DNA of 6,359 nucleotides from Chloroflexia bacterium (GTDB lineage: Bacteria; Chloroflexota; Chloroflexia; Thermomicrobiales; JALYUS01), in NCBI GenBank assembly GCA_025924435.1, contig JAICIL010000266.1, positions 1-6,359 on the forward strand, written 5' to 3'. Shown piece after piece: positions 1 through 5,233 of the stretch; position 1 is the first letter of the stretch, and every line of letters starts with the position of its first letter. Under the pieces are notes generated by a model that was not told where the DNA came from, did not search any database, and worked only from the letters and a program-made list of their open reading frames with translations. Both the position numbers and the translations under genes were made by a program.

Positions 1-90
1 CGCTGCCTCCTCGGCCCATGCCCCAATCCGACCCGGCAGGATGGGCCGCACCATGCATACCAATGCTTTATGCCGAAAATGTGGACGGGA

Positions 91-156
91 AGTTCGGAGT
101 TCGGAGTTCGGAGTTCGATACATTTTCCCCGAACCTCGAACTCCGAACTCCGAACT
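91..156. repeat. Mirrored heptamer tandem array (AGTTCGG)n
   Basis: Four 7-bp units AGTTCGG run from 91 to 118, three exact and the last ending in A. Four complementary units CCGAACT run from 129 to 156, the inner two degenerate (TCGAACT, CCGAACC). The array sits at the tip of the long inverted repeat, and its inner units differ between the two arms while the outer ones are identical. Short tandem heptamers are known in several bacterial groups and are prone to slippage and template switching. That would make this a natural place for a fold-back event. No function is visible. Confidence 0.85.
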
Positions 157-184
157 TCCCGTCCACATTTTCGGCATAAAGCAT

Positions 185-193
185 TGGTATACA
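185..193 (+). promoter_or_regulatory. Candidate extended -10 promoter of the ABC operon
   Basis: TGGTATACA at 185-193 is a TGN-extended -10 element (TATACA, four of six matches to TATAAT). It would start transcripts near base 200 and give a leader of about 50 nt to the GTG at 250. No good -35 lies 17 bp upstream, which is tolerable for an extended -10. The only mismatch between the arms of the inverted repeat falls inside this hexamer: the mirrored copy in the left arm reads TATGCA. Position and motif are seen; promoter activity is inferred. Confidence 0.35.
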
Positions 194-249
194 TGGTGCG
201 GCCCATCCTGCCGGGTCGGATTGGGGCATGGGCCGAGGAGGCAGCGGGC

Positions 250-1203
250 GTGTCGCTGGAGATCGCGAATATCACCAAGACCTTCGGGGCGTTTACGGCG
301 GTGCGAGACATCTCGTTCGCCGCCGAGGCGGGGGAAATTTTCGGCCTCCTCGGCACGAACGGCGCGGGCAAGACGACGACGATGCGCATCATCCTCGACA
401 TCCTCCGACCGGACACCGGCGGCGTGCTGTGGAATGGGGACCCGAACACCGCCGTGCCGCGCCGCCTCTGGGGCTACCTGCCGGAGGAGCGCGGGCTGTA
501 TCCGAAAATGGTCGTGGAGGACCAATTGCTCTTCCTCGCCCAGCTCTACGGCGCACCCGCGCGCGACGCCCGGCGCGACCTGAACGACTGGCTGGAGCGG
601 TTCGACATCGTGGAGAACCGGCGCAAGCGGGTCGAGCAACTGAGCAAGGGGAACCAGCAGAAAATCCAGTTCCTCGCCGCCGTGCTGCACGACCCGGAGA
701 TCCTCGTCATGGACGAGCCGTTCAGCGGCCTCGATCCCGTCAACGCCGCGCAGATGATCGAGGCGTTCGCCGAGATGCGACGGCGCGGCAAGACGATCAT
801 CTTCTCGACGCACCAGATGGAGCAGGCGGAGGAACTCTGCCAGGCGATCGCGATCATCCATCGCGGGCAACTCGTCGTGCATGGCGATGTGCGCGCCGTG
901 AAGCGGAGCACGGGGCGGCAGGTCGTCCGCCTCGCCCTCGCGGACGACCCGGAGATTCGCTGGCTGGACCGGCTACCGGGCGTGACCGTCACGAAGCGGC
1001 GGCCCGATTTCGTCGAGATGGACGTAGAGCGCGGCGGCGACCCGGGGGCGATCCTGCGCGCCGCGCTCGAACACGGCGGCCGCGTCACCCGCTTCGCGAT
1101 CGGCGAGCCGTCGCTCAATGATATTTTCCTCGCCAGCGTCGGCGGGCAGGTGGAGGCCGATGGAGCGCCGACCGCGCCGCGCGAGACCGTCGCGATGCCG
1201 TAA
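250..1203 (+). CDS. ABC transporter ATP-binding protein (ABC-2 exporter, NatA/YhaQ-like)
   Basis: This is the 317-aa cytoplasmic ATPase of an ABC-2 type exporter; it powers the permease encoded next. Walker A is GTNGAGKTT (residues 35-43). The Q-loop region YLPEERGLY (76-84) has Glu where many ABC proteins have Gln, a form I associate with the NatA/YhaQ branch. The signature is LSKGNQQ (131-137), Walker B is ILVMDEP (151-157), the D-loop is SGLDP and the H-loop His is 188. About 100 residues follow the nucleotide-binding domain, as in members with a DUF4162-type C-terminal region. I chose GTG 250 because GAGGAGG at 235-241 lies 8 nt upstream. In-frame ATGs at 70 and 193 lie inside the inverted repeat, have no ribosome binding site, and would add residues unlike the family. 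The substrate cannot be told: the family includes Na+ efflux (NatAB), antibiotic and peptide exporters. It is followed 11 bp later by the permease, so the two are surely co-transcribed. Confidence 0.93.
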   Translation: MSLEIANITKTFGAFTAVRDISFAAEAGEIFGLLGTNGAGKTTTMRIILDILRPDTGGVLWNGDPNTAVPRRLWGYLPEERGLYPKMVVEDQLLFLAQLYGAPARDARRDLNDWLERFDIVENRRKRVEQLSKGNQQKIQFLAAVLHDPEILVMDEPFSGLDPVNAAQMIEAFAEMRRRGKTIIFSTHQMEQAEELCQAIAIIHRGQLVVHGDVRAVKRSTGRQVVRLALADDPEIRWLDRLPGVTVTKRRPDFVEMDVERGGDPGAILRAALEHGGRVTRFAIGEPSLNDIFLASVGGQVEADGAPTAPRETVAMP

Positions 1204-1214
1204 CGGAGACCCCG

Positions 1215-2534
1215 ATGCAACGCTCATGGGAGAAAATTGGCCTGATCGTCCGGCGCGAGTACCGGGCGCGGGTGCGGCAGCGGGGGTTCGTCATCCTCAC
1301 GACGCTGATGGCGGCCGTCTTCGTCCTGCTCGCCTGCGCGCCGACGATCGTGCAGGCGATCCGCAGCGGACGCAATGACACGACGACGATCGCCGTCTAC
1401 GATGCCGCCAACCCCGCCGCGACGCCGGACGACATCGCGCGCCTCGATCAGCAATTGAAAGCGGACGGCGCCGGCGGGAGCGCCATCACGCTCCTGACGG
1501 CGGCCGTTTTCACCGCCGTCTCGCGAGAACAGGTCAACACGGGCGCGTACGACGGGTATCTCACGATCGGCCGCAACCCGGCGGGCGACCTGACGTTCGA
1601 CTACGCGACGCAATCCGGCGCGCGGGACGCGACCGCCGCGCGCATCCAGCAGGCGGCCGCCTTCCTCGCGGTGCGGGATCGCCTGACGCGCGCCGGGGTG
1701 GACCCATCCCGCCAGGCGCAGATCTTCGCGCCGCCGACATTCTCGGTGAGCGCGACGAAGCCGGCAGCGAGCGGGGGCGCGCAATCGGACACCGAGCGGA
1801 CGACCAATCGCGGCCTCGCCTACGTCCTCGACATCGTCCTCTACACGACGATCATCGTCTACGGCATGTGGATCGCGGGCGGCGTGGTGGAGGAGAAGAG
1901 CAACCGGATCATGGAGATCATGATTAACGCCGCGACGCCGACGCAACTGATGGCGGGCAAAATCCTCGGCATCGGCGCGGCGGCGCTGACGCAGTATCTT
2001 TGCATCACGATCCCCGGCGCGGTCGCCCTCGCCGCGCAGGGGCGGATCGCGCAGGCGCTGCTCGGCGAGCGCACCGGCGCGGCGGCGCTCGACCTGACGG
2101 ACCTCTCCGCCACCGCCGTTGTGACGTTCATCGGCTTCTTCATCCTCGGCTTCCTCCTCTACGCCGCGCTCTACGCCGGCGCCGGGTCGCTCGTCAGCCG
2201 CCAGGAGGATGTGCAGCAGATCGCCATGCCGATGCAACTGGCGATGCTCGGCAGTTTCTTCGCCGCCCTCTTCGCCCTCGGCAAACCGGACGACACGCTG
2301 ACGCGCTTCCTCGCCTTCGTCCCGTTTTGCAGCCCGCTCGTCATGCTGACGCGCATCCTCGTCGGCCACCCCGCGCCGTGGGAGGTCGCGCTCTCGGTGG
2401 TGATCCTCGTCGCGAGCATCGCCTTCTTCGTCGCGCTGGCCGCCCGCATCTATCGCATCGGCGTCCTGCTCTACGGCGCGCGCCCGAACCTGCGCACCGT
2501 CTTCAAACTCGATCACGCCCGCGTGGCACGATAA
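1215..2534 (+). CDS. ABC-2 type permease (NatB/YhaP-like)
   Basis: This is the 439-aa membrane subunit of the exporter, partner of the ATPase just upstream. The architecture is typical of the ABC2_membrane_3 group: a short basic cytoplasmic N-terminus, TM1 at about 24-46, then a large extracytoplasmic domain at about 50-198. A C-terminal bundle of about six further helices follows (roughly 201-223, 251-273, 302-325, 343-365, 371-392, 396-419). Right after TM2 is the family hallmark VVEEKSNRIMEIMINAA (234-250 region) leading into PTQLMAGKILG, characteristic of NatB/YhaP-like permeases and thought to form the coupling interface with the ATPase. The start at ATG 1215 is supported by GGAGA at 1205-1209, which directly follows the ATPase stop. 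The full-length protein ends in a short basic tail. The large external domain suggests an export or signalling role, but the substrate is unknown. Confidence 0.92.
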   Translation: MQRSWEKIGLIVRREYRARVRQRGFVILTTLMAAVFVLLACAPTIVQAIRSGRNDTTTIAVYDAANPAATPDDIARLDQQLKADGAGGSAITLLTAAVFTAVSREQVNTGAYDGYLTIGRNPAGDLTFDYATQSGARDATAARIQQAAAFLAVRDRLTRAGVDPSRQAQIFAPPTFSVSATKPAASGGAQSDTERTTNRGLAYVLDIVLYTTIIVYGMWIAGGVVEEKSNRIMEIMINAATPTQLMAGKILGIGAAALTQYLCITIPGAVALAAQGRIAQALLGERTGAAALDLTDLSATAVVTFIGFFILGFLLYAALYAGAGSLVSRQEDVQQIAMPMQLAMLGSFFAALFALGKPDDTLTRFLAFVPFCSPLVMLTRILVGHPAPWEVALSVVILVASIAFFVALAARIYRIGVLLYGARPNLRTVFKLDHARVAR

Positions 2535-2536
2535 AG

Positions 2537-2580
2537 CCTCACCCCCCGGCCCCCTCTCCTTCCGAGCAAGGGAGAGGGGG
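2537..2580. repeat. Dispersed C-rich/G-rich hairpin repeat, copy 1
   Basis: CCTCACC at 2537-2543 introduces a hairpin of 12 bp: 2550-2561 pairs with 2569-2580 with one G-U, and the loop is 7 nt. It begins 2 bp after the permease stop. Three similar elements occur at 2811-2840, 2899-2923 and 4060-4097. It could end the ABC transcript, but no T-tract follows on either strand, so I call it a REP-like intergenic repeat rather than an intrinsic terminator. Confidence 0.75.
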
Positions 2581-2591
2581 AGCAATAGGGA

Positions 2592-2622
2592 AAGACGCGA
2601 GTGACTATGCTTTGCGCGTCTT
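2592..2622. other. Inverted repeat overlapping an orphan -35 box
   Basis: AAGACGCG (2592-2599) is the perfect reverse complement of CGCGTCTT (2615-2622), with a 15-nt loop. The right arm runs into TTGACA at 2621-2626. A second, smaller dyad follows at once: TGACA (2622-2626) with TGTCA (2632-2636), spacer GGGCA. The first could be the transcription end of the ABC operon, though it has no T-tract. Either could be an operator for the promoter at 2621-2649. Only the symmetry is certain. Confidence 0.45.
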
Positions 2623-2649
2623 GACAGGGCATGTCAGGGGGTGTACATA
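2621..2649 (+). promoter_or_regulatory. Candidate sigma-70 promoter of an orphan transcript
   Basis: A perfect -35 TTGACA (2621-2626) is followed after exactly 17 bp by TACATA (2644-2649), a weak -10 matching at positions 1, 2 and 4. The predicted start, near 2656, falls at the first base or two of a region that can fold (see the RNA entry). The spacer contains TGTCA, which makes a dyad with the -35 and could be a repressor site. The promoter points into an intergenic region with no recognisable protein gene on that strand before the convergent queG. Confidence 0.45.
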
Positions 2650-2655
2650 AAGAGC

Positions 2656-2790
2656 AGGAACTGTGATCAGCAGGAGGGATGGTAGATGAACCCGCCGAAG
2701 GATCAGACGCCCGTCTAGGGCGTGGAGAACAGACGAACACTGTTTCGGTTCCAAAGGAGAGTGCGGACGCGATGAATGACGTCCGCACTT
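2656..2790 (+). ncRNA. Candidate structured RNA, family not recognised
   Basis: Starting at the predicted transcript start, GGAACTG (2657-2663) can pair with CGGTTCC (2746-2752) to close a domain of about 96 nt. Inside it are a 6-bp hairpin ACGCCC/GGGCGT (2707-2712 with 2718-2723, loop GTCTA) and a possible TGATC/GATCA helix (2664-2668 with 2701-2705). A separate hairpin follows: GTGCGGACG (2761-2769) with CGTCCGCAC (2780-2788), extendable by an A-T and a G-U pair, then a T-containing tail (TTCGCATTT). The region is visibly less GC-rich than the genes. It matches no riboswitch or leader that I can name. It may be a small RNA, an attenuator-like leader or a decayed leader of a lost gene. The helices are seen by eye only; no folding energy or covariation was computed. 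Confidence 0.28.
2686..2718 (+). CDS. Possible 10-aa leader peptide ORF (MNPPKDQTPV)
   Basis: ATG 2686 lies 8 nt after AGGAGG (2672-2677), as good a ribosome binding site as those of the real genes. The ORF reads MNPPKDQTPV and stops at TAG (2716-2718), in the loop and 3' arm of the hairpin at 2707-2723. A promoter, ribosome binding site and short proline-containing ORF ending in a hairpin resemble an attenuation or leader-peptide arrangement, yet no gene lies downstream on this strand. An overlapping ORF from ATG 2679 (extending to 3182) is an alternative, but its ATG is only 1 nt from the ribosome binding site. It also runs through two hairpin repeats and into the antisense of queG. Chance cannot be excluded for so short an ORF. 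Confidence 0.22.
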   Translation: MNPPKDQTPV

Positions 2791-2810
2791 CGCATTTAAG
2801 GGACAGTCTA

Positions 2811-2840
2811 GCCCCCGGCCCCTTCCCGAAAAGGAAGGAG
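2811..2840. repeat. Dispersed C-rich/G-rich hairpin repeat, copy 2
   Basis: The run GCCCCCGGCCCCTTCC (2811-2826) shares the C-rich left half with copy 1. A 6-bp stem is formed by CCTTCC (2821-2826) and GGAAGG (2833-2838), with loop CGAAAA. It is the most degenerate of the four copies. No T-tract follows. Confidence 0.6.
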
Positions 2841-2898
2841 AGTGAGCCTCTGGGAGATCGGGGCATTTCACCAAACACCACGGCATTTCGCACGAATC

Positions 2899-2923
2899 AC
2901 CCCTTCCCTCGGCGGGAAGGGGG
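2899..2923. repeat. Dispersed hairpin repeat, copy 3 (downstream of queG)
   Basis: CCCCTTCCC (2900-2908) pairs perfectly with GGGAAGGGG (2914-2922) around the loop TCGGC, 6 bp beyond the queG stop codon. Its position would suit termination of queG on the minus strand. No T-tract follows in that direction, so factor-independent termination is doubtful. The stem is the same CCTTCC/GGAAGG core as copies 2 and 4. Confidence 0.7.
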
Positions 2924-2928
2924 CGGGA

Positions 2929-4059
2929 TTAGGTTTCCCCCAGCGCCGCCGCAATCTCGGCCCGTACTTCCTCATCCGGCTCTGTCACCCGGCGGTGATC
3001 GAGGGCGGCGCGGGCGGCGGGGCCGCCGAGATGTCCGAGCGACCAGGCGGCGTGCGCCCGGACGAGCGGGGCGTCGTGGCGGGCGAGGGCGTCCGCGAGG
3101 GCGGGGACGGCGGCGCGGTCGCCGCTGTTGCCGAGCGCGACGGCGGCATTGCGCGCCAGCCCTTCCCGTTTCGCCCGCTTGATCGCCCGGCCATGGAAGC
3201 GGTCGCGATATTCCTGCACACTCATCGCCAGGAGCGGGATGAGCGCGGGGTAGGCGTCGTCCGCGTCGCGCGGCCGGAGCGCGGGCGGCGCGAGGGGCAG
3301 GGCGTGCCGGTTCGGCGGGCAGACCTCCTGGCAGATGTCGCAGCCGAAGACCCAGTCGCCGATCTTCGGCCGCAGTTCAGCCGGAACCGTCCCGCGATGC
3401 TCGATCGTCAGGTACGAGATGCAGCGCGGCGTGTCGAGGACGTACGCCGCCGGGATGGCATGCGTCGGGCAGGCGGCCATGCACGCCGCGCAACTGCCGC
3501 ACGATTTCCGCAGCGGCGCATCCGGCTCCAGATCGAGATCGAGCGGCACTTCGGCGAGGAAGAGGTACGAGCCGGTGTCGCGCGTCGCGATGATGCAGGT
3601 GTTCTTCCCGTACCAGCCCAGCCCCGCCCGCGCCGCCGCCGCCCGATCCACGATCCGCGCCGTGTCCACGAGCGTCCCGGTGTGCAAAGGTCGGCCCGCC
3701 AGACGTTCGATGTCGGCGATCAGGCCGCGCATCATCGCGCGCAAGAGGTCGTGATAATCCGCGCCCCACGCATAGCGGGCGACGCGGCCACGGAGCGCGC
3801 CGTCATCCGGCACGGGCGGCGCGTCCGCGTAATAGGAGACGCCGAGCACGAGCAGCGACCGCGCCCACGGCAATAATCGCTGCGGCGCGCTGGCGACATG
3901 GGCGCGCTCCGGCGTGAACCAGCCCAGCCCGCCGAGATGCCCCGCCGCGATCCGCGCGTTCAGCACCGGTTCCAGCCCCGCGAACGGCTCCGCCGTCGTC
4001 ACGCGCGCGAGGTGGAAGCCGTGCGACAGGGCGAGATTTTTGATCTCGGCGGCGTTCAA
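2929..4059 (-). CDS. queG: Epoxyqueuosine reductase QueG
   Basis: QueG reduces epoxyqueuosine to queuosine at the wobble position of GUN-anticodon tRNAs, using cobalamin and two [4Fe-4S] clusters in the cytoplasm. The 376-aa protein shows the family pattern. VDTARIVDRAAAARAGLGWYG (from about 131) includes Asp132 at the place of the catalytic Asp. The ferredoxin-like cluster motif CGSCAACMAACP uses Cys187, 190, 193 and 197. The hallmark RCISYLTIEHRG has Cys213, and the second motif CDICQEVCP has Cys240, 243 and 247. All eight cluster cysteines are present. The last 80 or so residues form HEAT-like repeats (ARNAAVALGNSGDRAAVPAL and onward), the usual QueG tail that contacts tRNA. I chose TTG 4059 as start because AGGAGGTGA (4070-4062, minus strand) sits 5 nt upstream. 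A GTG at 4065 in the same frame would add two residues but lies inside that ribosome binding site. The gene stands alone, convergent with the ABC operon and divergent from the VOC gene. Confidence 0.95.
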   Translation of the reverse strand: MNAAEIKNLALSHGFHLARVTTAEPFAGLEPVLNARIAAGHLGGLGWFTPERAHVASAPQRLLPWARSLLVLGVSYYADAPPVPDDGALRGRVARYAWGADYHDLLRAMMRGLIADIERLAGRPLHTGTLVDTARIVDRAAAARAGLGWYGKNTCIIATRDTGSYLFLAEVPLDLDLEPDAPLRKSCGSCAACMAACPTHAIPAAYVLDTPRCISYLTIEHRGTVPAELRPKIGDWVFGCDICQEVCPPNRHALPLAPPALRPRDADDAYPALIPLLAMSVQEYRDRFHGRAIKRAKREGLARNAAVALGNSGDRAAVPALADALARHDAPLVRAHAAWSLGHLGGPAARAALDHRRVTEPDEEVRAEIAAALGET

Positions 4060-4097
4060 CCTCACCTCCTGACCCCCTTCCCTAAAAGGAAGGGGGA
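4060..4097. repeat. Dispersed hairpin repeat, copy 4 (at the queG start)
   Basis: CCTCACC (4060-4066), as in copy 1, introduces a perfect 9-bp stem: CCCCCTTCC (4073-4081) with GGAAGGGGG (4088-4096), loop CTAAAA. On the minus strand the CCTCACC/CTCCT border reads AGGAGGTGA and is the ribosome binding site of queG. The hairpin therefore lies 2 nt upstream of that site in the queG leader, where it could affect translation or mRNA stability. Confidence 0.75.
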
Positions 4098-4105
4098 GAA
4101 AATGC

Positions 4106-4130
4106 GGTAGCGCAGGCTTTCCAGCCTGCG
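4106..4130. repeat. Second hairpin motif, GCGCAGGCTTTCCAGCCTGCG type
   Basis: CGCAGGCT (4111-4118) and AGCCTGCG (4123-4130) form a perfect 8-bp stem with loop TTCC, preceded by GGTAG. Motifs of this form recur between genes in several environmental bacterial lineages, to my recollection; this window has only one copy. It lies between divergent queG and the VOC gene and could be a dispersed repeat or a bidirectional regulatory hairpin. Confidence 0.5.
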
Positions 4131-4181
4131 TGAGTGGCGGCGTCCGCTCGTGGAAAGCGCCCCAACTCGCATGTCATAGGA

Positions 4182-4187
4182 TACAAT
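4182..4187 (+). promoter_or_regulatory. Candidate -10 box upstream of the VOC gene
   Basis: TACAAT at 4182-4187 matches five of six -10 bases and would start transcription near 4194, giving a leader of about 30 nt before ATG 4223. No recognisable -35 lies at the right distance. The site is supported only by motif and position. Confidence 0.35.
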
Positions 4188-4222
4188 GGCGGCGCCAATC
4201 GGTGTTGAGAGGAGGCGCGGCG

Positions 4223-4621
4223 ATGACGATGATCCGGGGGCTGGCGGAAATTGTCCTCTCGGTGCACGACCTCGACGCGTCGCTGCACTTCTACCGGGAG
4301 ATGCTCGGGCTGACGCTCGTGTCGGAGCCGGATTTCCGCCCGGTTTTCCTCCGCGCGGGCGATCCCGCCGTGACGGTGCCGCAACTCGTCGTGCTCGTGC
4401 CCCTCCCGGCCGGGACGCCGCCCTTCCCCGCCGCCAAGCCGGGCCGCACGCTCCATCACCTCGCCTTCGAACTCGCCCCGGCGGACTTCGACGCGCTGCG
4501 CGACCATCTCGCCGCGCACGGCCTCGCGATCCGCACCGGCCAGCACCCCATCATCCCCTCCCGCACGATGTACGTGGACGACCCGGACGGCAACGAGGTC
4601 GAATTCATCGCGGGCACGTAA
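4223..4621 (+). CDS. VOC family protein (glyoxalase/dioxygenase fold)
   Basis: This is a 132-aa single-domain member of the vicinal oxygen chelate superfamily (glyoxalase I, extradiol dioxygenase, fosfomycin-resistance type fold). The first beta-alpha-beta module begins IVLSVHDLDASLHFYREMLG, the usual VxDldrslaFYrdvLG pattern. The second holds LHHLAFEL (His79) and ends VDDPDGNEVEFIA (Glu127). Putative metal ligands are Glu9 (where many members have His or Gln), His79 and Glu127. The length fits a protein that works as a homodimer. The start at ATG 4223 is favoured by AGAGGAGG at 4208-4215, 7 nt upstream; the open frame extends to 4130 without such support. Neighbours give no hint of substrate. 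It could be a lyase, a dioxygenase or a resistance protein, so no gene name is given. Confidence 0.87.
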   Translation: MTMIRGLAEIVLSVHDLDASLHFYREMLGLTLVSEPDFRPVFLRAGDPAVTVPQLVVLVPLPAGTPPFPAAKPGRTLHHLAFELAPADFDALRDHLAAHGLAIRTGQHPIIPSRTMYVDDPDGNEVEFIAGT

Positions 4622-4690
4622 CGTTTCTCGGTGTCGAGTAACAATATCCCGCTCAGCCACGGCACGCATGCTGCATGGAATATCTTTGCG

Positions 4691-4716
4691 CCGCCCGGCG
4701 GATGATAACCGGGTGG
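4691..4716. other. Weak hairpin between the VOC and BON genes
   Basis: CCGCCCGG (4691-4698) can pair with CCGGGTGG (4709-4716), with one G-U and a 10-nt loop. It lies in the 163-bp gap between the two genes. I see no T-tract and no clear promoter in this gap, so whether the BON gene is read through from the VOC gene is open. Confidence 0.25.
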
Positions 4717-4784
4717 CATCGCACCATACACGACAACCAGCCCGAATACGGCGGACTGGCCGATCATCAATCAGGAGGAACAGG

Positions 4785-5207
4785 ATGGCAGAACAGCAGG
4801 CGCAGCACGGCGAGTTTCCGGTCGAGCCGCCGGGCGATTCCCACGCGACCGATCCGTCGCTCGCGGCATCACAGGACGCGCACGCCGCCTATGTTGATCG
4901 GCTCGCGGAAGCGGGCCAGTTCAGCGTTGACGACGAGACGCTCACGCAGCGCGTCGAGAGCGAAATCTATCGCGATGCGTCGCTGCCGAAAGGCCCCGTC
5001 AACCTCCACGCGCGGGACGGCGTCGTCACGCTGCGGGGCGCGTTGGAGCGGAACGAGCAGATGCGCGCCTTCGAGGAGGCCGTCCGCAAGGTCCCCGGCG
5101 TGCGCGATGTCGAGAACCTGCTGCACCTGCCGGAGACGGCGGCGCCGAACAAGCGGGCCGCGCTCGACGCGAGCGAAAAGGCCGAGGAATCCATGCCGGG
5201 CGAGTAG
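4785..5207 (+). CDS. Single BON-domain protein, soluble
   Basis: This is a 140-aa protein. Residues about 53-116 form one BON domain: helix LTQRVESEIYRDASL, strand VNLHARDGVVTLRGAL with the conserved DGVVTL-G core, then a helix and VPGVRDVENLL. BON domains bind phospholipid membranes or small ligands and occur in OsmY-like stress proteins, secretins and channels. Unlike OsmY, there is no signal peptide or lipoprotein box: the N-terminus is polar (MAEQQAQHGE) and about 50 residues are Glu/Asp/Ala-rich and probably disordered. The C-terminal 25 residues are also charged. This suggests a cytoplasmic stress or ligand-binding protein; the role is unknown. The start is fixed by AGGAGG at 4773-4778, 6 nt before ATG 4785. 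Confidence 0.86.
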   Translation: MAEQQAQHGEFPVEPPGDSHATDPSLAASQDAHAAYVDRLAEAGQFSVDDETLTQRVESEIYRDASLPKGPVNLHARDGVVTLRGALERNEQMRAFEEAVRKVPGVRDVENLLHLPETAAPNKRAALDASEKAEESMPGE

Positions 5208-5233
5208 CCGCGCCCCCCTTCCTGCATGACGAT

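Larger units (their letters stand above)
1..246. repeat. Near-perfect long inverted repeat (110-bp arms, 26-nt loop)
   Basis: Bases 1-110 are the reverse complement of 137-246 with a single mismatch (C56 opposite A191). The axis lies between 123 and 124, and the unpaired loop is 111-136. The right arm holds the candidate promoter and ribosome binding site of the ABC ATPase gene and stops 3 bp before its GTG. The left arm therefore carries a mirror-image copy of that leader pointing off the window edge. Nothing recognisable as a transposase or other coding sequence lies inside. Two readings fit: a genuine inverted duplication with a second, divergent copy of the gene to the left, or a fold-back chimera from amplification or assembly at a contig end. 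The abrupt start exactly in the mirrored leader makes the artefact reading at least as likely. The repeat itself is certain; its origin is not. Confidence 0.93.

Noticed and set aside
91..156. CRISPR array
   Set aside because: The repeat unit is 7 bp in direct tandem with no spacers, and there are no cas genes.
1..246. Terminal inverted repeats of a transposon
   Set aside because: The arms are separated by only 26 bp with no coding capacity, and the repeat contains a gene leader rather than element ends.
70..249. Upstream starts for the ABC ATPase (ATG 70, ATG 193)
   Set aside because: Both lie in the inverted repeat without a ribosome binding site. The added residues are unlike the family, and GTG 250 has GAGGAGG at good spacing.
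1224..2585. 453-aa minus-strand ORF opposite the permease
   Set aside because: Its composition is Arg/Glu/His/Asp-rich with no domain, and it is the expected mirror of a GC-rich coding frame; the plus-strand frame is a clear permease.
2664..2706. Resemblance to a SAM-I riboswitch core (GGAGGGATGG...GATGAACCC)
   Set aside because: The invariant GGCAACC segment and the downstream GGTGC element are missing, and the apparent match overlaps an ordinary ribosome binding site and ATG.
2761..2790. Group II intron domain V or attC-like hairpin
   Set aside because: It is a single continuous stem with a 10-nt loop. It lacks the domain V bulge and GNRA loop, and there are no attC core sites or nearby intron or integrase genes.
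2641..2800. T-box or glycine riboswitch leader
   Set aside because: There is no TGGNACC T-box motif, no paired glycine-aptamer core (CTCTCAGG with GGACAG) and no downstream gene on this strand.
2550..2922. Hairpin repeats as intrinsic terminators
   Set aside because: None is followed by a T-tract on either strand, and the related copy at 4073-4096 lies at a gene start, not an end.
2679..3182. 167-aa ORF on the plus strand
   Set aside because: It starts 1 nt from its ribosome binding site, reads through two hairpin repeats and continues antisense into queG with Arg/Gly/Pro-rich shadow composition.
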